Shown one piece after another: positions 1 through 7,602 of a stretch of DNA of 18,330 bases. Numbering within the stretch: position 1 is the first letter of the stretch; the number at the start of each line of letters is the position of its first letter. Source of the stretch: Lachnospiraceae bacterium. Its GTDB lineage: Bacteria > Bacillota > Clostridia > Lachnospirales > Lachnospiraceae. The stretch covers positions 1 through 18,330 of the forward strand of contig VSNH01000069.1 of the NCBI GenBank assembly GCA_009774215.1, written 5' to 3'. Under the pieces are notes generated by a model. It saw nothing but the letters and a program-made list of their open reading frames with translations, made no database searches and was not told where the DNA came from. Position numbers and translations under genes: made by a program.

Positions 1-44
1 TCGGTAAAGTATGTTATTATTTTTTGTCGAAATGTTTTTTTCAT
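1..44 (-). CDS. 5' end of an unidentified leftward gene (partial)
   Basis: An ATG at 44-42 on the minus strand opens a frame reading MKKTFRQKIITYFT up to the window edge. A GAGGA ribosome site lies at 49-53, about 4-5 nt before the ATG. A promoter-like pair is further upstream (84-111). The basic start followed by a turn into hydrophobic residues would fit the N-terminus of a membrane protein such as a sensor kinase, but 14 residues cannot identify it. The gene would be divergent from aroC. It is a partial call resting on start signals only. Confidence 0.5.
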   Translation of the reverse strand, partial: MKKTFRQKIITYFT

Positions 45-83
45 GCAATCCTCAAATCTTATCTGTCGGAATTTCTGTCTTAT

Positions 84-111
84 ATCATAACACATAAAAT
101 TTATTTGTACA
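84..111 (-). promoter_or_regulatory. Candidate promoter for the left-edge gene
   Basis: On the minus strand TGTACA (106-111) and TATGAT (84-89) are separated by 16 nt and lie about 40 nt before the ATG at 44. The -10 is good and the -35 is weak. Confidence 0.4.
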
Positions 112-470
112 CCCCTTTTTTATGTAAATCTGTCATATTTCTCTCTTTTTTTACTTCTTTTCCTCTTTGATTTGATTTTTTTCTTCCCGCCTTTCTCCTT
201 TTTCCTCCATCACACCTATTTTCCCACCTTTGTTTTTTCATACGCCGCCCTTGCATTTTAAACAGAATATGATATGCTGAATACGGACAAAACCGCACTT
301 TTTCTCAAACATTTACCGTGTTATGCTTTTTATCGAACACAATGGCGGTGCCGTCGCAGCAGCAATTGTATTTAATTGTACATTTTATATTTCATGTGCA
401 ATTTAATTTTGCAGGATATCCTGCATGATGTTTTTAGAAAATTTCACACAATTCAGGAAAGGATCAGACA
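112..470. other. Intergenic region upstream of aroC with a long pyrimidine-rich tract
   Basis: No convincing gene is seen here. From about 113 to 240 the plus strand is strongly pyrimidine-rich. The minus strand is therefore purine-rich, and its 65-codon frame is almost all Lys/Arg/Glu/Gly, which looks like a composition effect. Weak promoter-like pairs face aroC: TTGCAT (251-256) with TATGCT (273-278), spacer 16, and TATATT (386-391) without a good -35. I cannot choose between them. The aroC ribosome site is at 455-463. No riboswitch fold was recognised. Confidence 0.5.
410..425. promoter_or_regulatory. 16-bp perfect palindrome before aroC
   Basis: TGCAGGATATCCTGCA is a perfect dyad ending about 30 nt before the aroC ribosome site. 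Its size and place would suit a repressor operator, but I do not recognise it as a known binding site. Function is inferred. Confidence 0.35.
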
Positions 471-1571
471 ATGGCAGGCTCAACACTGGGAATTATCTAT
501 CGAATCACTACCTGGGGCGAGTCCCACGGCGCCGGACTTGGCGTTGTTGTGGACGGCTGTCCCGCCGGATTACCAATCACAGAAAACGATATTCAGTTAT
601 ATTTGGACAGACGAAAGCCGGGACAAACCCGGATCAGCACCCCCCGCAAGGAGGCGGACGCTGTGGAAATTCTCTCCGGCGTCTTTGAGGGAAAGACCAC
701 AGGAACCCCCATTTCGCTGCTCGTCCGAAACACCTCACAGCGTTCTAAGGATTATTCGGAAATCGCCGCATGCTACCGTCCCGGCCACGCCGACTATACC
801 TTTGACGAAAAATACGGCTTCCGCGACTACCGGGGCGGAGGACGCTCCTCCGGGCGGGAAACCATCGGCCGCGTGGCCGCGGGGGCTATTGCCGCAAAGG
901 CTCTCTCCGAGTTCGGCATACGCCTTACGGCCTACACAAAATCCATCGGGCCTATCAGCATCGACCCGGCCTCCTTTGACGCGGACGCCATCCTGGAAAC
1001 GCCCACCTCCATGCCGGATCGGAACGCCTCCGCCCGCGCCGAAAAATATTTATCAGACTGCATGAGTAATTACGACTCCGCGGGGGGCGTCATTGAGTGT
1101 GTGATAGACGGCGTACCGGCCGGTCTGGGCGACCCCGTTTTTGAGAAGCTGGACGCCAATCTGGCAAAAGCTGTGATGTCCGTGGGCGCCGTCAAGGCCG
1201 TGGAAATCGGTGACGGCATAGAGGTCTCCACCCGAAACGGTTCCTCCAACAACGATCCCTTCCGCATAAAGGACGGGCAGGTCGTGAAGGCCTCCAACCA
1301 TGCCGGGGGCATTCTCGGAGGCATCAGCGACGGCTCGCAGATCGTGCTGCGCGCCCACATAAAGCCTACGCCCTCCATCTTCTCCCCGCAGGGCACCGTA
1401 AACCGGAATCACGAGGAAGTCAGCATCTCCATCAAAGGCCGCCACGACCCCGTCATTGTGCCCAGAGCTGTCGTCGTGGTGGAAAGCATGGCCGCCATCA
1501 CTCTTTTGGACGCGCTTCTTGTCAATGCAGGAGCCAGAATGGATCATCTGAAAGCAATCTATAAAAATTAA
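471..1571 (+). CDS. aroC: Chorismate synthase
   Basis: It catalyses the last shikimate step, anti-1,4-elimination of phosphate from 5-enolpyruvylshikimate-3-phosphate to chorismate, using reduced FMN, in the cytosol. The 366 residues match the family's usual length. Seen directly: the N-terminal WGESHG signature (residues 15-20, His19), a basic RRKPGQ stretch (47-52), His106 in RPGHADYT, and the glycine/arginine signature GGGRSSGRET (122-131). His19 and His106 match the two conserved active-site histidines of the family. The start is set by AGGAAAGGA at 455-463, 7 nt before the ATG. It is the only complete rightward gene, apparently monocistronic, ending in a strong hairpin. No other shikimate gene is adjacent in the window. 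Confidence 0.97.
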   Translation: MAGSTLGIIYRITTWGESHGAGLGVVVDGCPAGLPITENDIQLYLDRRKPGQTRISTPRKEADAVEILSGVFEGKTTGTPISLLVRNTSQRSKDYSEIAACYRPGHADYTFDEKYGFRDYRGGGRSSGRETIGRVAAGAIAAKALSEFGIRLTAYTKSIGPISIDPASFDADAILETPTSMPDRNASARAEKYLSDCMSNYDSAGGVIECVIDGVPAGLGDPVFEKLDANLAKAVMSVGAVKAVEIGDGIEVSTRNGSSNNDPFRIKDGQVVKASNHAGGILGGISDGSQIVLRAHIKPTPSIFSPQGTVNRNHEEVSISIKGRHDPVIVPRAVVVVESMAAITLLDALLVNAGARMDHLKAIYKN

Positions 1572-1586
1572 AACAAGAAGAAAAAA

Positions 1587-1637
1587 GCGCCGTATATTAA
1601 AATATAATTTAATATACGGCGCATTTTTCATTTTTTC
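1587..1637. terminator. Bidirectional intrinsic terminator
   Basis: A perfect 15-bp stem (arms 1587-1601 and 1608-1622, 6-nt loop) starts 15 nt after the aroC stop. It is followed on the plus strand by ATTTTTCATTTTTT and preceded by a run of A. It therefore works as a Rho-independent terminator for aroC, and from the other side for the leftward DUF3737 transcript. Only the stem's GCGCCG base is GC-rich. Confidence 0.9.
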
Positions 1638-1743
1638 TCTCTCGTCACACACGATATAGCCCAACTTAAGTCAACCACCCGAAAGTACCAGAGACCATTT
1701 TAAAATCGTTTGGTAACGTCAGCTATTTTCGTGTTATCACCCG

Positions 1744-2592
1744 TTATTTTTCCCGAATCACAATTTTACCCGTACATTCCATAACAGGTGCTTCCCTGAT
1801 AATTTCTCCCACACTGTCCACCGTGATGATTCCGGATTTCGGATTTTTGATGGAAATGACATGCCCCTTCACGTCCGCTTCCACATCCGAATACTCAAAG
1901 GATAAATCCGTATCCTCCATGGTACAGTTAATCAGCTTCAAATTCTTACAGTAGCATAACGGCTGTGTCCCTATGATTTTGCAGTCAATCAAAGTCAGGC
2001 CGTCGGAAAACCATGCCAGATATTCCCCCTTTACCACGGAATTTCTGACCGTCACATTCTCGCTGTGCCAGAATGCATCCTTTGTGTCCAGCACACAGTC
2101 CGTAATTTCCAAATTTTTCATATACTGGAAGGAATATTTTCCCTTCATCTTCACCCCATCAAGCTTTACGTCCCTGCTGTCAAAGAACAGGTATTCCGAC
2201 TCGATCTCCGAATCCGTCAACACAATCTCAGACGACTTCCAGCCAAACTCCTGCGACACGATACGACAGTTCGCCAGACTGATCCTCTCGCATTCCCTGA
2301 CCGCCTTAATGCCGCCAAGGGTCGAATCCTTTATCGTTCCGTCCGACGCATACCAGATGGCCGCCCTCGTCAGCTCATCCATGGTCGAATGATCCATGAT
2401 AAACTTTTTCACATGCCACAGGGGATATCGCAGAGAAAACGTACAATCTGTCAAATTCACATCCCGGGATTCTTTCAAAACCGACTCTCCATCCGCCGGA
2501 CCGGCAAAAACACAATTCGTTACGTCTGCTTCCCGCAAATTATATAACGCCCGTTCTTCATCGAACTGTCTGTCTGCAACAGTTGTTCTCAT
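1744..2592 (-). CDS. DUF3737 family right-handed beta-helix protein
   Basis: The product of 282 residues is built from many short repeats with the pattern hydrophobic-x-hydrophobic-x-x-(C/S)-x-hydrophobic, for example DVNLTDCTF, RISLANCRI, EIVLTDSEI, NLEITDCVL and NLKLINCTM. This is the signature of a parallel beta-helix. The opening (YNLREADVTNCVFAGPADGE) and repeat layout match DUF3737 proteins, whose biochemical role is not established. No signal peptide or membrane segment is seen, so it is probably cytosolic. The start at 2592 is chosen because AGGAGGAG (2600-2607) lies 7 nt upstream; a longer frame from 2619 would place that site inside the gene. It follows the lysozyme gene by 17 nt and is probably co-transcribed with it. 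Confidence 0.85.
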   Translation of the reverse strand: MRTTVADRQFDEERALYNLREADVTNCVFAGPADGESVLKESRDVNLTDCTFSLRYPLWHVKKFIMDHSTMDELTRAAIWYASDGTIKDSTLGGIKAVRECERISLANCRIVSQEFGWKSSEIVLTDSEIESEYLFFDSRDVKLDGVKMKGKYSFQYMKNLEITDCVLDTKDAFWHSENVTVRNSVVKGEYLAWFSDGLTLIDCKIIGTQPLCYCKNLKLINCTMEDTDLSFEYSDVEADVKGHVISIKNPKSGIITVDSVGEIIREAPVMECTGKIVIREK

Positions 2593-2609
2593 GTGGTTTC
2601 TCCTCCTAT

Positions 2610-4307
2610 TTATTCGCATAAATAACTTGATATTGCATACACTGTCTGGCCGTTATACTCTACCCGCGACCATCCATAATCTTCATTAATTCCCGTCCTT
2701 GTGGCGTATTCACCATTGTGCAGTAACGCAACCACCACGGCGTCCGGATTTGTCACGCTGGGAAGCGCCCGCAGATTCACCTCGATCTTCGCCGTCACCT
2801 GCTCGTTTCTGTCGGCAAATTTTGTCTTGAGACCGTCGCCGCTTCCCGCGCCCTCCTGTGTCTCCTGCTTCGGCGCCTGATAGCCCAGGTCTGTGGTAAG
2901 ATAACTGCTCACGGCATAAACCGTCTGGTCGTTATAGATGAGCCTTGACCAGCCGCTGTCGCTCACACCCGTTCTCCGCACCGTCTCCCCGTTTTTCAGA
3001 GTATATACCACCGTGCTGTCATCCCCCTGGCTTGGAATATTGCGCAGGTTAGTGGAATCTTTGGCGGTCACTTCCTCCTCCACCGCGGTAAACGGAATAA
3101 GCGCCTCCACATCCGCGCTGGCCTCCTCCGGTGTCTCATCACTCAGCGCTCCGGCTATGCCTTCATAACCAAAATAAGCAATATTGACATCCACAGGCTG
3201 ACTGATGCCCGCCACCGTCCCTCGGTTGGTGTACTGCCACATGGCATGGGTACCCTGATAAGCGGATTTTTCCGTCTGTGGATAAGGCGCGGCCGGATAC
3301 TGCGACACCCAGATCCGATACGTCTTTTCGATGCGCGATGTCTCCCATTTGGCATCTCCTGCCATCTCATTCATGGAAGAATAGAACATGGGCGTGTAGC
3401 CCCTCTCATAAATTCTATTCAGAAAAGCAATGGCTATGTCTGTCCTCTGCGCCGCAGACAAACCATACTGCGCACTGTCCGCCCGCTCAAAGCCCTCGCA
3501 GTCATAGGCGACGGGATACGTGATCTGATACTGCGAAACGTAGTCGGCCGTCCAGTCCGCCTCCGCCTTCGCTTCCTCCTCATTGACGGCGGTGGAAAAG
3601 AAATAGGCTCCTACCTTAATGCCGTTTTTCTGTGCTTCCTGCATATTATAACGGGCGTTACTGTCCGCCACAATCTCCCGGCTTGCGTCCATGCGGTAGC
3701 CCACCCGCACCATGGCAAAATCAACGCCCGACGACGCCACCTGCGCCCAATCGATCGTTCCCTGATACCTTGCCACATCAATGCCAAAAGTGACCTCGTC
3801 AGTCTCCGACACCGCTTCGGAGGAAAGAAGTTTGCTCACATCGACCTCGGTGCCCTGCTCAATGCTCATCGTCTCCGTCTCGGGATCGTTATCCTCCCGT
3901 GCGACCGCTTCGTCCTCCTCGTCCGCCGCTGCACCCCCCGCGGAAGCTGACTGCTCTACATTCTGCAAAGAATCTTCCTGTGTCCCCTTTGCATCGTCAC
4001 CCGGTTCCTCCAGTTGTGAATCCTGCTCCGTCTCCCGCTCCGCCGTAATCTCTTCCATCGCAGGCGCCGCCTCTTCCCCTGCGCCTTTATTTCCCTGAAA
4101 CAGAAAAACCGCCGCCACCACGACAATCACAGCCACAAGCCCTATGACGGAAGGAAACAACACTCTGTGCACAAACCGGAGTGTCCGCTCGTCAATCTCC
4201 TTGTCAAACAATTCCTCCTCGTCGTCCTGATCCTCTGCCGCCGGCAGATCGTATTCTTCATCATCCAGATCCATAAACTCCAGATCGTCATCTTCACGCG
4301 ATTTCAC
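2610..4307 (-). CDS. Membrane-anchored GH25 lysozyme with two SH3b domains
   Basis: It is a predicted cell-surface muramidase cleaving the beta-1,4 MurNAc-GlcNAc bond. Layout of the 565 residues: a very acidic cytoplasmic head (1-40), one transmembrane helix (about 49-71), a low-complexity Glu/Asp/Ser/Ala linker (about 73-168), a GH25 barrel (about 172-384) and two SH3b domains (about 409-472 and 501-564). GH25 hallmarks are FGIDVARYQG (Asp177), the Asp269-x-Glu271 pair in AYDCEGF, and WQYTNRGTVAGISQPVDVN near the end of the barrel. There is no cleavable signal; the helix would keep the enzyme tethered, with N-in topology. The start is GTG at 4307 with GAGGAG (4315-4320) 7 nt upstream. The likely job is cell-wall remodelling at division or growth; it could also be sporulation-linked, which the sequence does not show. 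Confidence 0.92.
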   Translation of the reverse strand: MKSREDDDLEFMDLDDEEYDLPAAEDQDDEEELFDKEIDERTLRFVHRVLFPSVIGLVAVIVVVAAVFLFQGNKGAGEEAAPAMEEITAERETEQDSQLEEPGDDAKGTQEDSLQNVEQSASAGGAAADEEDEAVAREDNDPETETMSIEQGTEVDVSKLLSSEAVSETDEVTFGIDVARYQGTIDWAQVASSGVDFAMVRVGYRMDASREIVADSNARYNMQEAQKNGIKVGAYFFSTAVNEEEAKAEADWTADYVSQYQITYPVAYDCEGFERADSAQYGLSAAQRTDIAIAFLNRIYERGYTPMFYSSMNEMAGDAKWETSRIEKTYRIWVSQYPAAPYPQTEKSAYQGTHAMWQYTNRGTVAGISQPVDVNIAYFGYEGIAGALSDETPEEASADVEALIPFTAVEEEVTAKDSTNLRNIPSQGDDSTVVYTLKNGETVRRTGVSDSGWSRLIYNDQTVYAVSSYLTTDLGYQAPKQETQEGAGSGDGLKTKFADRNEQVTAKIEVNLRALPSVTNPDAVVVALLHNGEYATRTGINEDYGWSRVEYNGQTVYAISSYLCE

Positions 4308-4418
4308 AGCTCATCTCCTCTGTATTTCCTGTCTGCTTTCTTATCTTCCAGTCAGCATGCCGCCATAAGTATCCGTATATTCTACCATATGGTGAAATAA
4401 ACATCACTCGATATTTTA
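4308..4418 (-). promoter_or_regulatory. Spacer with a weak promoter candidate for the lysozyme gene
   Basis: Reading leftward, the sequence GGTAGAATATACGG (about 4377-4390) contains a TAGAAT that could serve as a -10, but no good -35 sits 16-18 nt upstream. No terminator follows the aldolase stop, so readthrough from the aldolase gene is possible. Confidence 0.25.
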
Positions 4419-5402
4419 TCAGAAACTCTCCAGCAGCTCCAGATAAAACTCATAATAGTCCTTTCTGTTCTCCTTCATAAACTGAATCGCAGACTTCGGG
4501 TGCTGATTTAAAAGCCCCGTCAGCAGGTAGGGTACATCATACCCCCAGTTCACGCCGGATTCCTTGAGCGGGTTGATCTCCCTCTCAATAAAGCGAAGAA
4601 TCGGATTCACATTGTACTTGGGGTTCTTCAAAAAGCCCAGAAGCAGTTCGCTTGGGCAGTTCCCGCATCCCCTTCCCATGCCGTTCACCGTGGCGTCAAG
4701 ATAACTTACGCCCATGATGACTACTTCCGTCGTATTGGCAAAGGCAAGCTGCTGGTTGTTATGCGCGTGAATGCCGACTTTTTTCCCGTACTTGGCCGCC
4801 ACCTCCAGATACTTATCCGCAAGACGCCTTGCCTGCTCCGGGTACAGGGAACCGTAGCTGTCCACCAGATAGATCGTTCCCACGCTGCTCTGCCCCAGCA
4901 AATCAAGCGCCGCGTCAAGATCGGTCTCATTGGCTTTGGAGATCGCCATGATATTGACCGTCGTCTCATATCCCTTCTTCGTACAGTCCTCGATCATTTC
5001 AATGGCTGCCGGTATGGTGTTGATGTAGGTAGCTACCCGCACCAGATCGATCGGGCTGTCCTTCTTACTCAGGATATCCTTCCTGAAATCGCACCGTCCC
5101 ACATCCGCCATCACGCCGATCTTCATATCCGTCTTGTTATCGCCCACAACGGCGCGGATGTCCTTATCGTCGCAGAATTTCCACTTGCCGAACTTGTTCA
5201 CATCGAACATCTCTTTGGAAGCCTTATAGCCGAATTCCATATAGTCCACGCCCGCTTTGATGTTCGCACGGTACAGTCCCTTGACAAATTCGTCCGTAAA
5301 AAAGAAATCATTAACCAGCCCGCCGTCCCGCAGCGTACAGTCCACCACCTTGATATCCGGCGCGTAGGACATGAGTGTTCTTCCCTTTGCTCTCTTTTCC
5401 AT
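4419..5402 (-). CDS. HMGL/DRE-TIM family aldolase, DmpG-like catalytic domain, substrate unknown
   Basis: The 327-residue TIM-barrel protein belongs to the pyruvate-carboxyltransferase-like (DRE-TIM) metalloenzymes. Seen: the strand-1 motif VDCTLRDGG (20-28) with the Arg25-Asp26 pair, the metal-binding GIHAHNNQQLAFANT region (210-224, His212 and His214), and the GMGRGCGNCPSE segment (241-252). These fit 4-hydroxy-2-oxovalerate aldolase-like enzymes. The C-terminal communication domain of true DmpG looks short, and no acetaldehyde dehydrogenase partner (DmpF/MhpF) is nearby, so its real substrate is unknown. ATG 5402 is preferred because the AAGAGGTGG ribosome site lies at 5408-5416; a GTG at 5411 would fall inside that site. 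There is no terminator between tyrS and this gene, so they may share a transcript. Confidence 0.85.
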   Translation of the reverse strand: MEKRAKGRTLMSYAPDIKVVDCTLRDGGLVNDFFFTDEFVKGLYRANIKAGVDYMEFGYKASKEMFDVNKFGKWKFCDDKDIRAVVGDNKTDMKIGVMADVGRCDFRKDILSKKDSPIDLVRVATYINTIPAAIEMIEDCTKKGYETTVNIMAISKANETDLDAALDLLGQSSVGTIYLVDSYGSLYPEQARRLADKYLEVAAKYGKKVGIHAHNNQQLAFANTTEVVIMGVSYLDATVNGMGRGCGNCPSELLLGFLKNPKYNVNPILRFIEREINPLKESGVNWGYDVPYLLTGLLNQHPKSAIQFMKENRKDYYEFYLELLESF

Positions 5403-5562
5403 GATCGCCACCTCTTTCTTCTGTCATTTCCATTACATATGCTATTTTTCCTGTCATCCTTGTGCTCTTCTTGCAGATGCTTATCACCGCGCACTTCGAA
5501 TCCCCATATAAGTCGCTCCGGACTCAGGCAACGACATTTGCTGCCCGCTTTGATCTCGCGGC

Positions 5563-6786
5563 CTACGCCAGAATCTTCTTAAAACTCTTCTTGCCCTTCT
5601 TCACGATAAACTCTTCCGCCGCAATCTCCTCCTTCGTGTAACAGGTCTTAACATCCGTCACCTTCTCGCCCTTCACGGTTACACCGCCCTGCTCCACAGC
5701 CCGGCGCGCCTCGGAACGGGACGCCGCCAGACCTGCCGCCACTAAAATACCCAAAACGTCTATCGTTCCCTCTCTATAATCCGCCTCCGTCAAGGTCGCC
5801 GTCGGCATATTCTCAGAGCTTCCTCCCCCTGCAAAGAGCGCCTTCGACGCCTCCCTCGCCTTTCCGGCTTCCTCCTCGCCGTGCACCAGATTGGTCAGTT
5901 CGTAGGCAAGGATCTCCTTCGCCTCGTTCAACTGACTGCCCTCCCAGCCATCCATCTCCTCGATCTGCGAAAGGGGCAGGAAGGTGAGCATCCGCAGGCA
6001 TTTGAGCACGTCCGCGTCGTCCACATTGCGCCAGTACTGGTAAAACTCAAAAGGAGTGGTCTTCTCGGGATCAAGCCATACCGCGCCCTTCTGTGTCTTG
6101 CCCATCTTTTTCCCTTCGGAATTCATAAGCAGCGTGATGGTCATGGCGTAAGCGTCCTTCCCGAGCTTTCTGCGAATCAGGTCTGTGCCGCCTAGCATGT
6201 TGCTCCACTGGTCGTCCCCGCCAAACTGCATATTGCAGCCGTATCTCTTGTAAAGCTCCAGGAAATCGTAGCTCTGCATGATCATATAGTTGAATTCAAG
6301 GAAACTCAGTCCCTTTTCCATTCTCTGTTTATAACACTCCGCGCGGAGCATATTGTTCACAGAAAAGCACGCACCCACATCCCTGATAAACTCTACATAA
6401 TTTAAGTCGAGCAGCCAGTCCGCATTGTTCACCATAAGCGCCTTGCCCTCGGAAAAGTCGATAAAACGGCTCATCTGTTTCTTAAAGCACTCACAGTTGT
6501 GCTCGATCGTCTCCTTTGTCATCATGGAGCGCATATCCGTCCGTCCGGAAGGATCACCGATCATAGCCGTTCCGCCGCCAATCAAAGCGATGGGCTTATT
6601 GCCCGCCTCCTGCAGTCTCTTCATCAGGCATAACGCCATAAAATGTCCCACATGCAGGCTGTCCGCCGTAGGGTCAAAACCGATATAGAAAGTCGCCTTT
6701 CCGTTGTTGATCAGATCGCGGATCTCATCCGCGTCCGTGAGCTGTGCGAGAAGCCCTCTCGCCTGTAATTCTTCGTAGATTCCCAT
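5563..6786 (-). CDS. tyrS: Tyrosyl-tRNA synthetase
   Basis: This class I synthetase charges tRNA-Tyr with tyrosine using ATP. Seen in the 407 residues: the tyrosine/ATP pocket YIGFDPTADSLHVGH with the HIGH-type motif HVGH at 45-48; Tyr167, Gln171 and Asp174 in NYMIMQSYDF; QFGGDDQW (187-194); the KMSKS-type loop KMGKT (227-231); and a C-terminal S4 RNA-binding domain (about 340-400, SRSEARRAVEQGGVTVKGEK). The length is normal for bacterial TyrRS. The start is fixed by AAAGGAG about 7 nt before ATG 6786. Expression is controlled by the T-box leader directly upstream. A 160-bp spacer without an obvious terminator separates it from the aldolase gene. Confidence 0.98.
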   Translation of the reverse strand: MGIYEELQARGLLAQLTDADEIRDLINNGKATFYIGFDPTADSLHVGHFMALCLMKRLQEAGNKPIALIGGGTAMIGDPSGRTDMRSMMTKETIEHNCECFKKQMSRFIDFSEGKALMVNNADWLLDLNYVEFIRDVGACFSVNNMLRAECYKQRMEKGLSFLEFNYMIMQSYDFLELYKRYGCNMQFGGDDQWSNMLGGTDLIRRKLGKDAYAMTITLLMNSEGKKMGKTQKGAVWLDPEKTTPFEFYQYWRNVDDADVLKCLRMLTFLPLSQIEEMDGWEGSQLNEAKEILAYELTNLVHGEEEAGKAREASKALFAGGGSSENMPTATLTEADYREGTIDVLGILVAAGLAASRSEARRAVEQGGVTVKGEKVTDVKTCYTKEEIAAEEFIVKKGKKSFKKILA

Positions 6787-6814
6787 AGCCTTTCTCCTTT
6801 TTCATTTTAGCAGA

Positions 6815-7134
6815 CGCAGAAGACCCCCGTCCCGATTATCAGGACGAGGGTTAAACTCGTGTTACCACCTAATTTCACAGACGGCTCACACCGACTGTCT
6901 CACTGGGTACAACCATAGAATAACATACGATATTCTAAACTGATAATACCCTCCTGCTGTAACGTGCATTCCTCCGTCACGACCTACTAAGCGTCTATAC
7001 TGCCATTCTGCCGTGAAGCTCCGAGATGTATTCATGGAAAAGTTCCCGCGCGCCTCTCATCCGCCGGCTGCTTTCTGTCCGTTCCCAGATCCACTACTTG
7101 TTCTCTTCAACGCCTGTCTTGCTGTATTTTACTG
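6815..7134 (-). promoter_or_regulatory. Tyrosine-specific T-box riboswitch leader of tyrS
   Basis: The T-box core AGGTGGTAACACG lies at 6858-6870. It forms a textbook antiterminator: AGG pairs with CCT (6841-6843), ACGAG (6856-6860) pairs with CTCGT (6844-6848), and the 7-nt bulge TGGTAAC is left to pair with the tRNA 3' end. Its UGGU matches ACCA, fitting the A discriminator of tRNA-Tyr. The candidate specifier codon is UAC (Tyr) at 7028-7030 within GAAUACA, as in known specifier loops. Uncharged tRNA-Tyr should favour the antiterminator and switch tyrS on. The full Stem I fold was not computed. Confidence 0.93.
6823..6851 (-). terminator. T-box attenuator hairpin
   Basis: The arms ACCCTCGTCC (6842-6851) and GGACGGGGGT (6823-6832) pair over 10 bp with one G-U wobble. 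The left arm is the same segment that closes the T-box antiterminator, so the two folds exclude each other. The tail that follows (CTTCTGCGTCTG) is poor in U for an intrinsic terminator. Confidence 0.82.
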
Positions 7135-7140
7135 CCTTAT

Positions 7141-7169
7141 AATTTAAACGAAAACCTTTTATTTGTCAA
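7141..7169 (-). promoter_or_regulatory. tyrS/T-box promoter
   Basis: A perfect TTGACA (7164-7169) and TAAATT (7141-7146) with a 17-nt spacer on the minus strand form a good sigma-A promoter. It would start the T-box transcript near 7134. Confidence 0.82.
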
Positions 7170-7215
7170 CTGTTTTTTTCTTGTTCCCCAGGTTTGGAAA
7201 ATGGTCCCACATTTA

Positions 7216-7454
7216 TCAGGTCATCCCGGAAAAACCCATCCACCGGAAACTATTGACCGCTATCGCCGCGATCGGCGCAAACTTTTTATCCCCGAGCCAT
7301 GAAACCGCCAGGAAATCCAGACCGACGCTTCTCAAAAAGTATTCAGGCCACCCGCGCTCGGATTTAAAATAATTGGGAATATCGCGGTGGTAATCGAGGT
7401 TGCCATAGCGATCGGCATAAAATAGATAGCCTTAAAAATACTGTGCCCCGGCAG
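7216..7454 (-). pseudogene. Remnant of a sugar-type ABC transporter permease (MalF/UgpA-like)
   Basis: On the minus strand the frame from 7454 reads LPGHSIFKAIYFMPIAMATS and continues to LNPSAGGLNTF, then hits TGA. Shifting one base at a T5 run (7334-7338) restores a second segment, LRSVGLDFLAVSWLGDKKFA followed by NSFRWMGFSGMT and a stop at 7216. Both halves read as contiguous middle parts of binding-protein-dependent transporter permeases, where PGRxxFRxIYFLP and W-Q-W-GF-M segments occur in this order. The N- and C-terminal thirds are absent and there is no start site. It is about 80 codons of a dead gene, left between the ACT gene and the tyrS promoter. Family assignment is from memory of the fold, not a search. 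Confidence 0.7.
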
Positions 7455-7479
7455 TTAATATTGTAAGACTGCAATTTAG

Positions 7480-7519
7480 AAACCGCCGATACACCTATAT
7501 ATAAGGGTATCGACGGTTT
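7480..7519 (-). terminator. Imperfect 16-bp hairpin after the ACT gene, possible operon terminator
   Basis: The arms 7480-7496 and 7504-7519 pair (AAACCG/CGGTTT, CGATAC/GTATCG, CCT/AGG) around an ATATATA loop. One mismatch on the plus strand becomes a G-U wobble in leftward RNA, which favours function for the leftward transcript. Leftward it is followed only by TTTCTAAATT, a weak U tract; rightward it is followed by TTTTT. It lies about 85 nt beyond the last gene of the ior cluster. Confidence 0.5.
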
Positions 7520-7602
7520 TTCCGTCATAACTTCCATTGTCCTGGAGAGAGTACATGAAATCAACTTTCCCTGTCAGGATTCCCGATTCCTCTCCAGATG
7601 CG

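Noticed and set aside
101..298. 65-codon basic ORF on the minus strand
   Set aside because: Its content is explained by the purine-rich tract (Lys, Arg, Glu, Gly) and no convincing ribosome site precedes it.
376..1065. 229-codon plus-strand frame overlapping aroC
   Set aside because: It is out of frame with aroC, rich in Pro/Ser/Arg, and has no motif; aroC has the complete chorismate synthase signatures.
2593..2619. Longer start for the DUF3737 protein
   Set aside because: It would include the AGGAGGAG ribosome site and overlap the lysozyme gene end.
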